Assembly: GCF_001676385.1 (NCBI RefSeq)
Contig: NZ_LYVJ01000003.1
Location: 1-64,000 of the forward strand
Direction of reading: 5' to 3'
Source: Stenotrophomonas maltophilia
GTDB taxonomy: Bacteria; Pseudomonadota; Gammaproteobacteria; Xanthomonadales; Xanthomonadaceae
Length of the DNA: 64,000 nt
A model generated the notes under the pieces. The model was not told the DNA's origin. It saw only the letters and a list, made by a program, of their open reading frames with translations, and did no database searches. This document shows positions 19,008 through 29,361 of this stretch, piece after piece. Both the position numbers and the translations under genes were made by a program. Within the stretch, counting starts at the first letter, position 1, and every line of letters begins with the position of its first letter.

Positions 19008-19965
19008 TGCGTTCGCTCCCGCGCAGGTGGCGCCACAGCCGGGCCAGCAGGCCGCTGTCGTTGCCGGCGGTGCGCACGGTCAGCGCGGGCGCGGCCGGCG
19101 CTCCCTGCAGCTGCGCGTAGCCGCACAGATAGGCCGCGTGGATGAAATCGCGCACAGCCGCAGTGGGCAGATCAAGCAGCTCGGCACACTCCCCCACGGT
19201 ACAGGCGCGCTTGAGCAACAGCGAACACAGGCGGAAGCCATCATGGTCGTGGCCCAGCACACGGAAATCGGGCCAGCGCAGCAGCTTCACCGAGGCGGTG
19301 CGCAGGCGCTCGTCCAGCGCCTGCCAATGACGGCTGTGCTGCGCCCATTGCCACAACAATGGCCGCAGCGGCTGCCGTGGCCGATCACCGGCCAGTGCCA
19401 GCAGCCGCGCAGGTGTCAGTGCATCCAGCTGCAGGCGATCGAACGCATCGGCCAACCGTTCCACCAGCCCCGTCGCCGGCTCCTGCATCAGGACCGCCTG
19501 GTCGTGTTCCAGGTCCATCAGCAGCAGGGGCTCGCCCGCATCACTGAGCAGGGCCTGCCCCTGGCGCAACGGCAGGCGTTCGCGCAGCAGGCGGGTAATT
19601 GCATGCGCGCCATCAGCCAGCCGGACCGGCGTGGCCGCCTGTACGACCGGAGGCTCGGGCGGCCGCTGCATGCCACGCAGCGCGCGACCGATGGCACCGT
19701 CATCCAGCACGGCCTGATGGTCATCACCGTCGCGCAGCTGGCCGCCGATGTCCTCGATCCAGCACCGCAGCCGCGGGCGTTGCTGGCGCATGCGCTGGGC
19801 CGCATTGCGCAGCGCCGGCGTATCGCGGATGACCAGAAGGTCGCAGTCGTCCAGGTTCTGGCTGCGCCGGATGTGGCCGTCCGGCAGTGCCGACACCAGC
19901 CGCAGCCGTTGCAGCAGTGCCTGCTCGCCCTGGATATCGGTTCCCACCACCAGCACACGCGCCAT
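19000..19965 (-). CDS. unknown protein heading the GTPase/roadblock operon
   Basis: A 321-residue soluble protein from ATG 19965. The N-terminal ~110 residues look Rossmann- or receiver-like (ARVLVVGTDIQGEQALLQRL, CDLLVIRD) but lack a phospho-acceptor aspartate pattern. The middle region contains repeated short acidic/hydrophobic strands (GQALLSDAGEPLLLMDLEHDQAVLM). The C-terminal ~90 residues resemble a winged-helix or PatA-like helical domain ending FIHAAYLCGYAQL. I do not recognise the family with certainty. It overlaps the GTPase gene, so it is probably an effector or receptor of that GTPase. Confidence 0.65.
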   Translation of the reverse strand: MARVLVVGTDIQGEQALLQRLRLVSALPDGHIRRSQNLDDCDLLVIRDTPALRNAAQRMRQQRPRLRCWIEDIGGQLRDGDDHQAVLDDGAIGRALRGMQRPPEPPVVQAATPVRLADGAHAITRLLRERLPLRQGQALLSDAGEPLLLMDLEHDQAVLMQEPATGLVERLADAFDRLQLDALTPARLLALAGDRPRQPLRPLLWQWAQHSRHWQALDERLRTASVKLLRWPDFRVLGHDHDGFRLCSLLLKRACTVGECAELLDLPTAAVRDFIHAAYLCGYAQLQGAPAAPALTVRTAGNDSGLLARLWRHLRGSERNA

Positions 19966-20168
19966 CCGTGCTCCCGTGCGGCCACCTCCCCGGTGACCTC
20001 CTGTCGCCAAGGCTAGGCCATCGTGAACAACGGCCGTCGTGATCGACTGCTCAGATTGATGGCTGTCGAAGATCTGCCCAGAGCGTTTCTGCGACAGCCA
20101 TCGCGGGCAAGTTTCATGCCCCGTTGACGGCGTTCCGACGGCCGACGGATGTCACGGTTTCATCGCTC

Positions 20169-20209
20169 GGGGTCAGATCCCTCCTGCAGGGCAAAAGGGA
20201 TCTGACCCC
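20169..20209. repeat. GGGGTCAGATCCC palindromic repeat, copy 1
   Basis: GGGGTCAGATCCC (20169-20181) and GGGATCTGACCCC (20197-20209) are perfect 13-bp inverted arms around a 15-bp spacer. Related copies are at 55762-55800 and 60763-60793. Confidence 0.75.
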
Positions 20210-20214
20210 CAGAG

Positions 20215-20247
20215 CCAAAAAAGAAACCCGCGCCGGAGCGCGGGTTT
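20215..20247 (-). terminator. icd terminator
   Basis: On the minus strand AAACCCGCGC, loop TCCG, GCGCGGGTTT followed by CTTTTTT, 30 bp past the icd stop codon. Confidence 0.88.
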
Positions 20248-20276
20248 CCGTGTCACAGCAGACCGAACGGTGATAA

Positions 20277-22806
<2,530 letters not shown>

Positions 22807-23232
22807 ATGTTGACACCCCGGCTGCCGTCAGCCGCAACGTTGTTCTTGGCCATGCTTGCATCAGGAGGATGCGCGATGTCTGACTCCGCCCACGCGGTTC
22901 CCGAAGCTTCCAGGACCCTGAAGATCGCTCCCCAGACACCGACCGGGAGGGTTTTCGAATGCGCCCGGAAACGCTTGGCGCAGCTCGGCGAGGAGGAGGC
23001 GCTCTGGGATCACAAGGTGACCCGGGAGGACATGCAGCACGGGGTGCTGGAAACGGGCAACTTCCCCGAAAACAACGTCAGCGGCTTCCGCCTGCACCTG
23101 CAGCACGACCCCGAATCCGGCTCGGTTTCGCTGCGCCTCCGGGGCGCTGGCGCCTACTTTGTCGACCAGGGGGTCGAGGCCGGCCTGAAGACGTTCGAAG
23201 AAGGCTTCACGCAGTGCCTGGCGACCCCCTGA
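22807..23232 (+). CDS. small exported protein, possible lipoprotein, unknown function
   Basis: A 141-residue protein. The N-terminus has a basic start, a hydrophobic core (AATLFLAMLASGG) and Cys22, giving a poor lipobox (SGGC rather than LxGC), so it is either a lipoprotein or an ordinary exported protein. The mature part is hydrophilic with two further cysteines (FECARKRL and TQCLATP) that could pair. It lies 64 bp before another unknown gene in the same direction. I do not recognise the family; a role as periplasmic partner of the next gene product is possible but not shown. Confidence 0.6.
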   Translation: MLTPRLPSAATLFLAMLASGGCAMSDSAHAVPEASRTLKIAPQTPTGRVFECARKRLAQLGEEEALWDHKVTREDMQHGVLETGNFPENNVSGFRLHLQHDPESGSVSLRLRGAGAYFVDQGVEAGLKTFEEGFTQCLATP

Positions 23233-23296
23233 GGGAACTTCGGGCACGGCGCAGGCCGTGGCAGGCCCGCGTAGACATCATCTAAGGAGAGGATGC

Positions 23297-24073
23297 ATGC
23301 CAGACGGATATTCGATTGAAGCCCGGTCGCTGTCAGTGGCCGGTGTCGGCAGCCACGATTTCTGGGTCCTGCGCGATCCGCAGGGCAAGGCGCTGGCCGA
23401 ATTGCATGGCCTGGCCACCGACCGCGAGACCCAGCGTGCCGTGCCGATCGGCACTGACGAGAAGAAGCACTCCCTGCGCGTGTGGCACTTTGCGCACGAT
23501 AAGGAGTTCGCGGCCGAACACGGCATCAGGCCCACGGCCGAAAGTTACATCCAGGACGGGCAGCAGCACAGGACCGCGCTGACCGGAAGCAAGGAAGAAA
23601 TACTCGGGCGCTGGAATGCGGCGGTGGCCGCCCAGGGCCAGCTCAACCAGTTGGACCTGGATTATCCGAACTATGGCTTCAAGGTGTTCGGGGAAACGGT
23701 GAACAGCAATTCCACGTATCGCACTCTCGGCGAAATCATGGGCGTGCCGGTCCGGGACTTCGGCGGAGTGCTCGAGCCAGGCATCGACAACCGCATGACG
23801 ACGCCGGAGCAGATCGAGAAGCTGCGTGATCCGAAGTATCCGGTACTGTCCTCGAACACCGGGGACGTGCACCCGGCCCGGGGCGGCGTCGACGCCCTGC
23901 TTGCGGGCGCGCGCGACGGTGGTGGCGACAACTTGTCCACGGCAATGCGCGACCTGCTGGCCTCGCCGCAGGGGCAGGACTTCGCCGCCCGTGCGCAGCT
24001 CTCGGCCCAGCAGGCTGCCGAAACCGCGCGCCAGGCACCCGCCACCGCGCCGGACGCCCCCGCACGCGGCTGA
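23297..24073 (+). CDS. conserved-looking protein of unknown function with Ala/Gln/Pro-rich tail
   Basis: A 258-residue protein from ATG 23297, with AAGGAGAGG 4 bp upstream that decides the start. The N-terminal ~75 residues (SVAGVGSHDFWVLRDPQGKALAELHGLATD) form a distinct beta-rich module. The central part has YPNYGFKVFGETVNSNSTY, which resembles the core of secreted effector-like proteins but gives no catalytic motif I can name. The last ~30 residues are Ala/Gln/Pro-rich. There is no signal peptide. Effector-type export with the upstream protein as partner is one possibility; the characteristic XVIPCD motifs of Xanthomonas type IV effectors are not seen. Confidence 0.6.
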   Translation: MPDGYSIEARSLSVAGVGSHDFWVLRDPQGKALAELHGLATDRETQRAVPIGTDEKKHSLRVWHFAHDKEFAAEHGIRPTAESYIQDGQQHRTALTGSKEEILGRWNAAVAAQGQLNQLDLDYPNYGFKVFGETVNSNSTYRTLGEIMGVPVRDFGGVLEPGIDNRMTTPEQIEKLRDPKYPVLSSNTGDVHPARGGVDALLAGARDGGGDNLSTAMRDLLASPQGQDFAARAQLSAQQAAETARQAPATAPDAPARG

Positions 24074-24074
24074 C

Positions 24075-24102
24075 AAAAAAGACGCAGCCTTGCGGCTGCG
24101 TC
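24075..24102 (-). terminator. terminator of the 24138-24650 lipoprotein gene
   Basis: On the minus strand GACGCAGCC, GCAA loop, GGCTGCGTC followed by TTTTTT. A second hairpin (AGCCCTGCCG / CGGCAGGGCT, 24110-24138) lies between it and the stop codon. Confidence 0.85.
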
Positions 24103-24137
24103 CATCGTGAGCCCTGCCGGGAGAGAGTCGGCAGGGC

Positions 24138-24650
24138 TTACTTGACCTCGAACTCCTGCGGCGTTCCAGCCGCCTTGCCATCGACGGTGACTTCGGCGCG
24201 GTATTTGCCGGCCGGCCAGCCCTTTGCATTCTTGAACGTGACGTTGGTGGTCTCCGCACCACTGGTATTCAGCGTAGCGCTCTGTTCGCCGGCCACCTGG
24301 CCATCCTGGAAGGTCAGTTTTGCGCCGACATTGGCATTGTTGGCGGCGCCGTCGGTCTTGACCGAGACGATGATGTCGTCCTTCGGAGCGAACAGGGCCG
24401 TCGGCGCGACGGACTTGTCAGCGGCGGCGGTCTTGCCCACGGTGACCGCGGAGACGCTGACCGCAGCGGTCTCGGTCATCGGCGGCGGTGCACCGGTCAT
24501 CGGTGCCGGCGCCGCCGGTTCGGCCGGGGTGGTCGCGGCCGGAGCGGCATTGTTGTCAGTGGACTCTTCCTTCTTCTTGCAACCGACCAGGGCAACACTG
24601 CCCAGCAGGGCGGCGATGAGGGCGGTCTGGAGCGGGGTGGTCTTGATCAT
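24138..24650 (-). CDS. lipoprotein with Ala/Pro-rich linker and C-terminal beta domain
   Basis: A 170-residue lipoprotein. The signal peptide ends in LVGC (Cys24), followed by KKKEES, a charged +2 region, then an Ala/Pro/Thr-rich linker to about residue 75. The C-terminal ~95 residues (DDIIVSVKTDGAANN to PQEFEVK) look like a single Ig-like beta domain. The stop codon lies in a hairpin upstream of the terminator. It is 45 bp downstream of the LysM gene, so the two are probably co-transcribed envelope proteins. The function is unknown. Confidence 0.8.
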   Translation of the reverse strand: MIKTTPLQTALIAALLGSVALVGCKKKEESTDNNAAPAATTPAEPAAPAPMTGAPPPMTETAAVSVSAVTVGKTAAADKSVAPTALFAPKDDIIVSVKTDGAANNANVGAKLTFQDGQVAGEQSATLNTSGAETTNVTFKNAKGWPAGKYRAEVTVDGKAAGTPQEFEVK

Positions 24651-24695
24651 TCGGGGTTCCTCCCAGGGATTGTCGGACGGCGTGCGAGCGCCGGC

Positions 24696-24989
24696 TCACT
24701 TCGGCGGCAGTTTCAGGGTCTGGCCCGGAAAGATCTTGTCCGGGTCATCGAGTACATCGCGGTTGGCTTCGAAGATCTTCTTCCATGCATTGGCATCGCC
24801 CAGATGCTGCTTGGCGATCTTCGACAGCGAGTCCCCTTTCTGCACGGTGTAGGTGCCGCCGCCCACAACGTCGGCGGTACTGTCCACCGAAGCACTGACG
24901 CCGGAGAAGTCCGCCTTGGGCACCTGCTGGGCGGTACTGTCGACGCTGCTGCTGACGCCGGAGAAATCGGCCTTCTTCTCGGTACTCAT
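24696..24989 (-). CDS. LysM-domain protein with a 19-residue tandem repeat
   Basis: A 97-residue protein from ATG 24989 (GGGAG 6 bp upstream). The C-terminal half is a LysM domain (YTVQKGDSLSKIAKQHLGDA through DPDKIFPGQTLKLP), similar to the YgaU/KBP type, which binds peptidoglycan or, in KBP, potassium. The N-terminal part has two near-identical copies of KADFSGVSxSVDSTA. No signal peptide is visible, which fits the KBP/YgaU group. It sits directly upstream of a lipoprotein gene. Confidence 0.85.
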   Translation of the reverse strand: MSTEKKADFSGVSSSVDSTAQQVPKADFSGVSASVDSTADVVGGGTYTVQKGDSLSKIAKQHLGDANAWKKIFEANRDVLDDPDKIFPGQTLKLPPK

Positions 24990-25105
24990 CCACAACTCCC
25001 GTCTGCATGACTACGTGGCTCGCACGTTGACACGGCAGTTGTTAAATGGGGATGGTGCAGATGTGAAGCCGCCCCCGGGGGCGGCTGAACAATCGCGGGT
25101 ACCCG

Positions 25106-25177
25106 GTAGTGCCGGCCGTTGGCCGGCTTGTCCTGAACGTGGGTTCCACGCAGGTGCCGGCCAGCGGCTGGCGCTAC
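25106..25177. repeat. SMAG-like REP dimer downstream of queF
   Basis: GTAGTGCCGGCCGTTGGCCG from 25106 and an inverted unit ending GGCGCTAC at 25177, separated by about 24 bp: two facing GTAG units, the common dimeric form. Confidence 0.75.
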
Positions 25178-25199
25178 CTGATGTAATCGCCCGCGGCGC

Positions 25200-26018
25200 T
25201 TACTGGCGCAGTTCGCGGTAGGTCGCGGCCGGGGCGGCGATGCCCGGACTGGCACGCCAGGGGTTGATGTCCAGGCCCCCCCGGCGGGTGTAGCGGGCCT
25301 CTACTTCCAGCCACTGCGGCTGGCAGCGCGCGGACACCTCGCTGAAGATCCGCTCAACGCACTGCTCGTGGAACTCGGCATGCTCGCGGTAGCTGACCAG
25401 ATAGCGCAGCAGGCCAGCACGATCGATCTTCGGCCCGCAGTAACGCAGGCTGATCGTGGCCCAGTCCGGCTGGCCGGTCACCGGGCAGTTGGACTTCAAC
25501 AGTGCGGACACCAGCGTTTCCTCCACCACCTCACCTACATCGGCGGCGAGGAAGCCCGCCTGCGGCGGACCGTAGCAGTCGATCTCCACGTCCAGCCCAT
25601 CGATGGATTCGCCCAGCGGCACCTCGCGCAGGCCCGGCAGGCCGAACTCGACCTGGACCGGCGCGCCGGCGCAGGCCGAAAGGTCGGCGACGATACGCGC
25701 ACGCAGTGCCTCGGCGCTGTCGATGCGGGTGCTGTTGAGGGAATTGAGATACAGCTTGAACGACTTCGATTCGATCAGGCGCGGCGAGGTGCAGGGCACC
25801 TGCACGGTGGCCACGGCCACCTGCGGCTTGCCGCGCGGGTCGAGCCAGCTCAGTTCGAAGGCATGCCAGCGGTCGTGGCCGACGAACGGCAGCGCGGCGT
25901 CATCGAGGCCGATCTCGGCGCGGGCGCCGCTGCGGGGGATGGGAAACAGCAGGCCGGGATCGTACTGCGACGGGTAACTGACCTCGCGACCGAGGCTGGA
26001 ATCCTGTGGGGTGTTCAT
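25200..26018 (-). CDS. queF: NADPH-dependent preQ0 reductase QueF (long form)
   Basis: Reduces 7-cyano-7-deazaguanine to preQ1 in queuosine synthesis. The 272-residue product from ATG 26018 (or 275 from 26027) is the long bimodular type. The QueF motif [13 protein letters not shown] is at about 83-95 and the catalytic Cys178 lies in [14 protein letters not shown]. The C-terminal region ([12 protein letters not shown]) contains the substrate-binding His/Glu segment. Neither ATG has a clear ribosome-binding site; the 5' end abuts the composite repeat region. Confidence 0.95.
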   Translation of the reverse strand: MNTPQDSSLGREVSYPSQYDPGLLFPIPRSGARAEIGLDDAALPFVGHDRWHAFELSWLDPRGKPQVAVATVQVPCTSPRLIESKSFKLYLNSLNSTRIDSAEALRARIVADLSACAGAPVQVEFGLPGLREVPLGESIDGLDVEIDCYGPPQAGFLAADVGEVVEETLVSALLKSNCPVTGQPDWATISLRYCGPKIDRAGLLRYLVSYREHAEFHEQCVERIFSEVSARCQPQWLEVEARYTRRGGLDINPWRASPGIAAPAATYRELRQ

Positions 26019-26110
26019 GGGCTTCATTGTATCGCGGGCGGGGCGGGCCTTCGGCCGGGCCGGCCAACGGCGAAGCCCCTCCGCGGTGGTTCAGGCACGA
26101 TCTCGGGGTC

Positions 26111-26214
26111 GGCCGGGAGGGTGGGTTGGCTAGGGGCCGCTGCAAGTACGTCCATGTAAGCTCGGTCGCCGCATCCATGCGGCTCACGCCCCCAGCCAAC
26201 CCACCCTCCCGGCC
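26111..26214 (-). repeat. structured CATGGATG element, copy 1
   Basis: The outer stem is a perfect 21-bp inverted repeat (GGCCGGGAGGGTGGGTTGGC plus T, at 26111-26131 and 26194-26214). Inside, on the minus strand, an apical hairpin GCCGCATGGATGCGGC (26168-26183) is followed by GAGC and CATGGACG. These internal motifs are shared with the copies at 26350, 44668 and 44911. Confidence 0.8.
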
Positions 26215-26349
26215 ACGGACAGTTTCCTGCACCACCACGGGAAAGATCAGAAAAATCAAGATCAAAAGCCGATCCTTCAGACGTCCATGACGTCTGCCGT
26301 GTCGACCAAGGTCGACACCTACCAACAGGCGCGTGAACCTGTCGGAGGT

Positions 26350-26447
26350 GGGGCGGTGTGGGCCTGCAGGACCGTTGGCGCCATGGATGGCGCCATCGAG
26401 CCCCCATGGACGGGTTTACGGCGTGTCCTGCAGGCCCACACCGCCCC
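26350..26447 (+). repeat. structured CATGGATG element, copy 2
   Basis: The outer stem is 23 bp and perfect (26350-26372 and 26425-26447, arms beginning GGGGCGGTGTGGGCCTGCAG). Inside are the apical hairpin TGGCGCCATGGATGGCGCCA, then GAGCCCCCATGGACGGGTTT and ACGGCGT. The orientation is opposite to copy 1, so the two form an inverted pair. Confidence 0.8.
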
Positions 26448-26537
26448 GCCCAACCAACAGAAATTCAGCTCCCTTTTTGCCGTTGACGTTGCCGTTGATT
26501 CAAGCGGGTACAGGGCTGCAAGCCCTGCCGGAAACCC

Positions 26538-27857
26538 TCACCCCGCAGGCGTGCCGGCACCGTGCAGGTAATCCAGGCTCACCTGCAGCAGCGCCCTCAA
26601 CCCGACATCCAGCGCCTTCTCATCCAGCAGGAACTTCGGCGAATGGTTGGCCGGCGCCGTCGCCGGGTCGATGCCCACGCTGGTGGAACCGACGAAGAAG
26701 AACATGCCCGGCACTTCCTTCGCGTACAGCGAGAAGTCCTCCGCGCCCATCTGCAGCGGCGGCTCGTATACGTTGTCCTTGCCCACTACCGCCTGCAGGC
26801 TCGGCAGCATCTTCGCGGTCAGCGCCGGGTCGTTCACCGTGGCCGGGTTGCCTTCCGACTCGTAGATGTCGGTCACCGCCTTCGCGCCATGCGCAGCCGC
26901 GGTGTGCTCGGCCACGTTGCGCAGGTCGGCGAAGATCTGCTGGCGCATGCCTTCGTCGAAGGTTCGGATGGTACCCACCATTTCCACTTCATCGGGAATG
27001 ATGTTGTAGCGGATGCCACCGTTGATCGCGCCGAAGGTCAGCACTGCCGGCTGCTTGGACAGGTTGGCGCGGCGGCTGACGATGGTCTGCGCGGTACCCA
27101 CCAGGTCGGCGGTGGCGACGATCGGATCAACACCGTTCCAGGGCGCCGAACCATGCGTCTGGCGGCCGATCACCTTGATGCCGAAACGGTCCGAGGCGGC
27201 CATCAACGGGCCGCCCCGCACGGCGATCTGCCCCGCCTGCACGCTGGAGAACACGTGCAGGCCGAACACTGCCTCGGGCTTGAAGCCGGCAAACAACCCC
27301 TCCTTCAGCATCAGCGCGGCCCCACCCTCTTCCGGTGGCGGTGCACCCTCCTCGGCCGGCTGGAAGATCAGCATCACCTGGCCCGGCAGGTCCTTCTTCA
27401 TCGACACCAGCGCTTCGGCCACGCCCAGCAGGGTCGCGGTATGCGCGTCGTGGCCGCAGGCATGCATCACGCCCACGGTCTGCCCGCGGTACTGGTCGGT
27501 GGCCTTGGAGGCGAACGGCAGGCCGGTCTGCTCGGTCACCGGCAACGCGTCCATGTCCGCGCGCAGCGCGATCTTCGGACCGGGCCTGCCACCCTCGATG
27601 ATCGCCACCACGCCGTGGTGGGCGATGCCCGTCTTCGGCTTCAGGCCCATCGCGCGCAGGTGCTTGGCGACTTCGGCCGAGGTCCGTGACTCGCGATTGG
27701 ACAGTTCCGGGTGCTGGTGGAAGTCACGGCGCCATTCGATCACCCTGGCCTGCAATCGCTGGGCGGCGGCGCTCACTTCCGGGCGCTGCCCGTCCTGGGC
27801 GTGGGCAAGGGCCGGCAGGGCCAGCAGCAGGGCGGACAGCAGCAGCGAACGACGCAT
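26538..27857 (-). CDS. exported M20-family amidohydrolase (peptidase M20D type)
   Basis: A 439-residue metal-dependent amidohydrolase of the aminoacylase/hippurate-hydrolase/IAA-amino-acid hydrolase group. The signal peptide (MRRSLLLSALLLALPALAHA) ends in AHAQ, so it acts in the periplasm or outside. Metal and catalytic motifs are visible: WRRDFHQHPELS, LRADMDALPV, MHACGHDAHTA, FQPAEEG, and the C-terminal MGAEDFSLY. The second of two adjacent ATGs (27857) has GGAG at 6 bp. The substrate is unknown. A composite repeat follows the stop codon directly. Confidence 0.92.
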   Translation of the reverse strand: MRRSLLLSALLLALPALAHAQDGQRPEVSAAAQRLQARVIEWRRDFHQHPELSNRESRTSAEVAKHLRAMGLKPKTGIAHHGVVAIIEGGRPGPKIALRADMDALPVTEQTGLPFASKATDQYRGQTVGVMHACGHDAHTATLLGVAEALVSMKKDLPGQVMLIFQPAEEGAPPPEEGGAALMLKEGLFAGFKPEAVFGLHVFSSVQAGQIAVRGGPLMAASDRFGIKVIGRQTHGSAPWNGVDPIVATADLVGTAQTIVSRRANLSKQPAVLTFGAINGGIRYNIIPDEVEMVGTIRTFDEGMRQQIFADLRNVAEHTAAAHGAKAVTDIYESEGNPATVNDPALTAKMLPSLQAVVGKDNVYEPPLQMGAEDFSLYAKEVPGMFFFVGSTSVGIDPATAPANHSPKFLLDEKALDVGLRALLQVSLDYLHGAGTPAG

Positions 27858-28042
27858 CATGGTCTCCACAACAAGGGGCTCCAGCTGAATGTAGGGCAAC
27901 ACTGCCGCCACGGGAACCTCTCCGCCTGGGTCGGGTCTTAGCGCCCGTCCCATCCGTCATGCAGGAAACGTGATGTGGCACAGGTATGCTTTGCGCATTG
28001 CCCCCGGCCCTGCCCGGTCCAGTCCTCTTGGAGTCCCTCGTA

Positions 28043-29287
28043 ATGTCACGTGTTTGGAAGATCGTGCTGCTGGTCGTGGCGGTGCTGGTGCTGGCTGTGG
28101 TCGGCCTGCGCGTCGCCGGTGGAGGCAAGGACAAGGCTGGAAAACCCGCGGCGGGCGCGCGCCAGGGCGGCGAAGACCCGGATGCCGGTCCGGTGCCGGT
28201 GACCGTGGTCGATGCCATGCGCCAGGACGTGCCGGTCTATGCCAGCGCGCTGGGTACGGTGACCGCGATGAACACCGTCACCGTCAGTCCGCAGGTCGGC
28301 GGCCAGCTGATGAGCCTGAACTTCCGCGAGGGCCAGGAGGTCAAGAAGGGCGATGTGCTGGCGGTGATCGACCCGCGCACCGCGCAGGCGAGCTATGACC
28401 AGGCCGCAGCGGCCAAGCGCCAGAACGAAGCCCTGCTGGCTACCGCACGCGCCAACTACCAGCGCTCGAACGCACCGGAATATCGCCAGTACGTCGCCAA
28501 GACCGACCTGGATACACAACGAAACCAAGTGGCACAGTATGAAAGCGCGGTGGCGGCAAACGAAGCCAGCATGCGCTCGGCGCAGGTGCAGCTGCAGTAC
28601 ACAAAGGTCACTGCGCCGATTTCCGGCATCGCGGGCATCCGCGCGGTCGATGCCGGCAACGTGGCCAACGCCGGCACGGCACTGGTCACGCTGACCCAGA
28701 TCCATCCGATCCACGTGCTGTTCAACCTGCCCGAGCGCCAGCTTGGCGACGTGCGCCAGGCGCAGGCCGCGGGCACGGTGCCGGTGGCTGCATTGGACCG
28801 CGCCGATTCGCACGTGCTGGCCGGCGACGGCAAGCTCGACGTGATCGACAACCTGATCAGTGCCGACAGCGGCACGTTCAAGGCACGCGCCGTGTTCGAC
28901 AACACCGGCAACGGCCTGTGGCCCGGCCAGTTCGTCAACGTGCGCATGCAACTGCGCACGATCGCCGGCGGCGTGGTCATTCCCACCCAGGCCGTGCTGC
29001 GAGGCCCGGATGGTGAGTACGTCTACGTCGTGCAGGGCGACAGCACGGTGAAGATGCAGGCCGTGCGCAGCGGCGTGGAAGTGGGTGACAGCCAGGTGCA
29101 GATCGCCGAAGGCCTGAAGGGCGGCGAGCGGGTAGTCAGCGAAGGCCAGTTCCGCCTGAAGCCGGGCAGCAAGGTCACCGCGCTGAAGCCGGGCGAGACA
29201 CCGGCCGCACCGACCGAGGCCGAACTGAAGGCGGCCGAGCAGAAGAACGCGGGCGGCGGTGGCCGTCGCGGTGGTGGCCCGCGCTGA
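28043..29287 (+). CDS. smeI: RND efflux periplasmic adaptor, SmeI/MdtA type
   Basis: Membrane-fusion protein linking the inner-membrane pumps to an outer-membrane channel. The 414-residue product from ATG 28043 has an N-terminal membrane anchor (IVLLVVAVLVLAVVGL), the lipoyl halves (VTVSPQVGGQL and KVTAPISGIAG), an alpha-hairpin rich in Ala/Gln, a beta-barrel and a Gly/Arg-rich C-terminus (GGGGRRGGGPR). It is the first gene of an operon with two consecutive RND pump genes, the arrangement of E. coli mdtABC and S. maltophilia smeIJK. The symbol follows from that arrangement and the inferred genus. Confidence 0.85.
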   Translation: MSRVWKIVLLVVAVLVLAVVGLRVAGGGKDKAGKPAAGARQGGEDPDAGPVPVTVVDAMRQDVPVYASALGTVTAMNTVTVSPQVGGQLMSLNFREGQEVKKGDVLAVIDPRTAQASYDQAAAAKRQNEALLATARANYQRSNAPEYRQYVAKTDLDTQRNQVAQYESAVAANEASMRSAQVQLQYTKVTAPISGIAGIRAVDAGNVANAGTALVTLTQIHPIHVLFNLPERQLGDVRQAQAAGTVPVAALDRADSHVLAGDGKLDVIDNLISADSGTFKARAVFDNTGNGLWPGQFVNVRMQLRTIAGGVVIPTQAVLRGPDGEYVYVVQGDSTVKMQAVRSGVEVGDSQVQIAEGLKGGERVVSEGQFRLKPGSKVTALKPGETPAAPTEAELKAAEQKNAGGGGRRGGGPR

Positions 29288-29361
29288 GCGCAGGCTGCCG
29301 ATTTCCCTCGCGCCGGCGAACCTGCCGGCGCCGACATTGAAGTGCCAGCAAGGATCAGTCC

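Larger units (their letters stand above)
19966..20276. other. intergenic region between icd and the GTPase operon
   Basis: Three hundred and eleven bases. It holds the icd terminator (20215-20247), a GGGGTCAGATCCC-type palindrome (20169-20209) and, nearer 19966, the presumed promoter of the GTPase/roadblock operon, which I cannot place. No gene is seen. Confidence 0.5.
26041..26529. repeat. composite intergenic repeat module, locus 1
   Basis: A non-coding block of about 490 bp between the amidohydrolase 3' end and the queF 5' end. In order it has a GC-rich entry, structured element A in minus orientation (26111-26214), an A-rich spacer with AAGATCAAAAGC, structured element B in plus orientation (26350-26447), a T-rich stretch with repeated CCGTTGA(C/T), and the palindrome CAGGGCTGCAAGCCCTG (26511-26527). 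The same order occurs at 44617-45100. Confidence 0.8.

Noticed and set aside
22807..24073. Considered calling the pair a type IV secretion effector and immunity protein
   Set aside because: The defining XVIPCD motifs are missing and the lipobox is poor, so it is kept only as a low-interest hypothesis.
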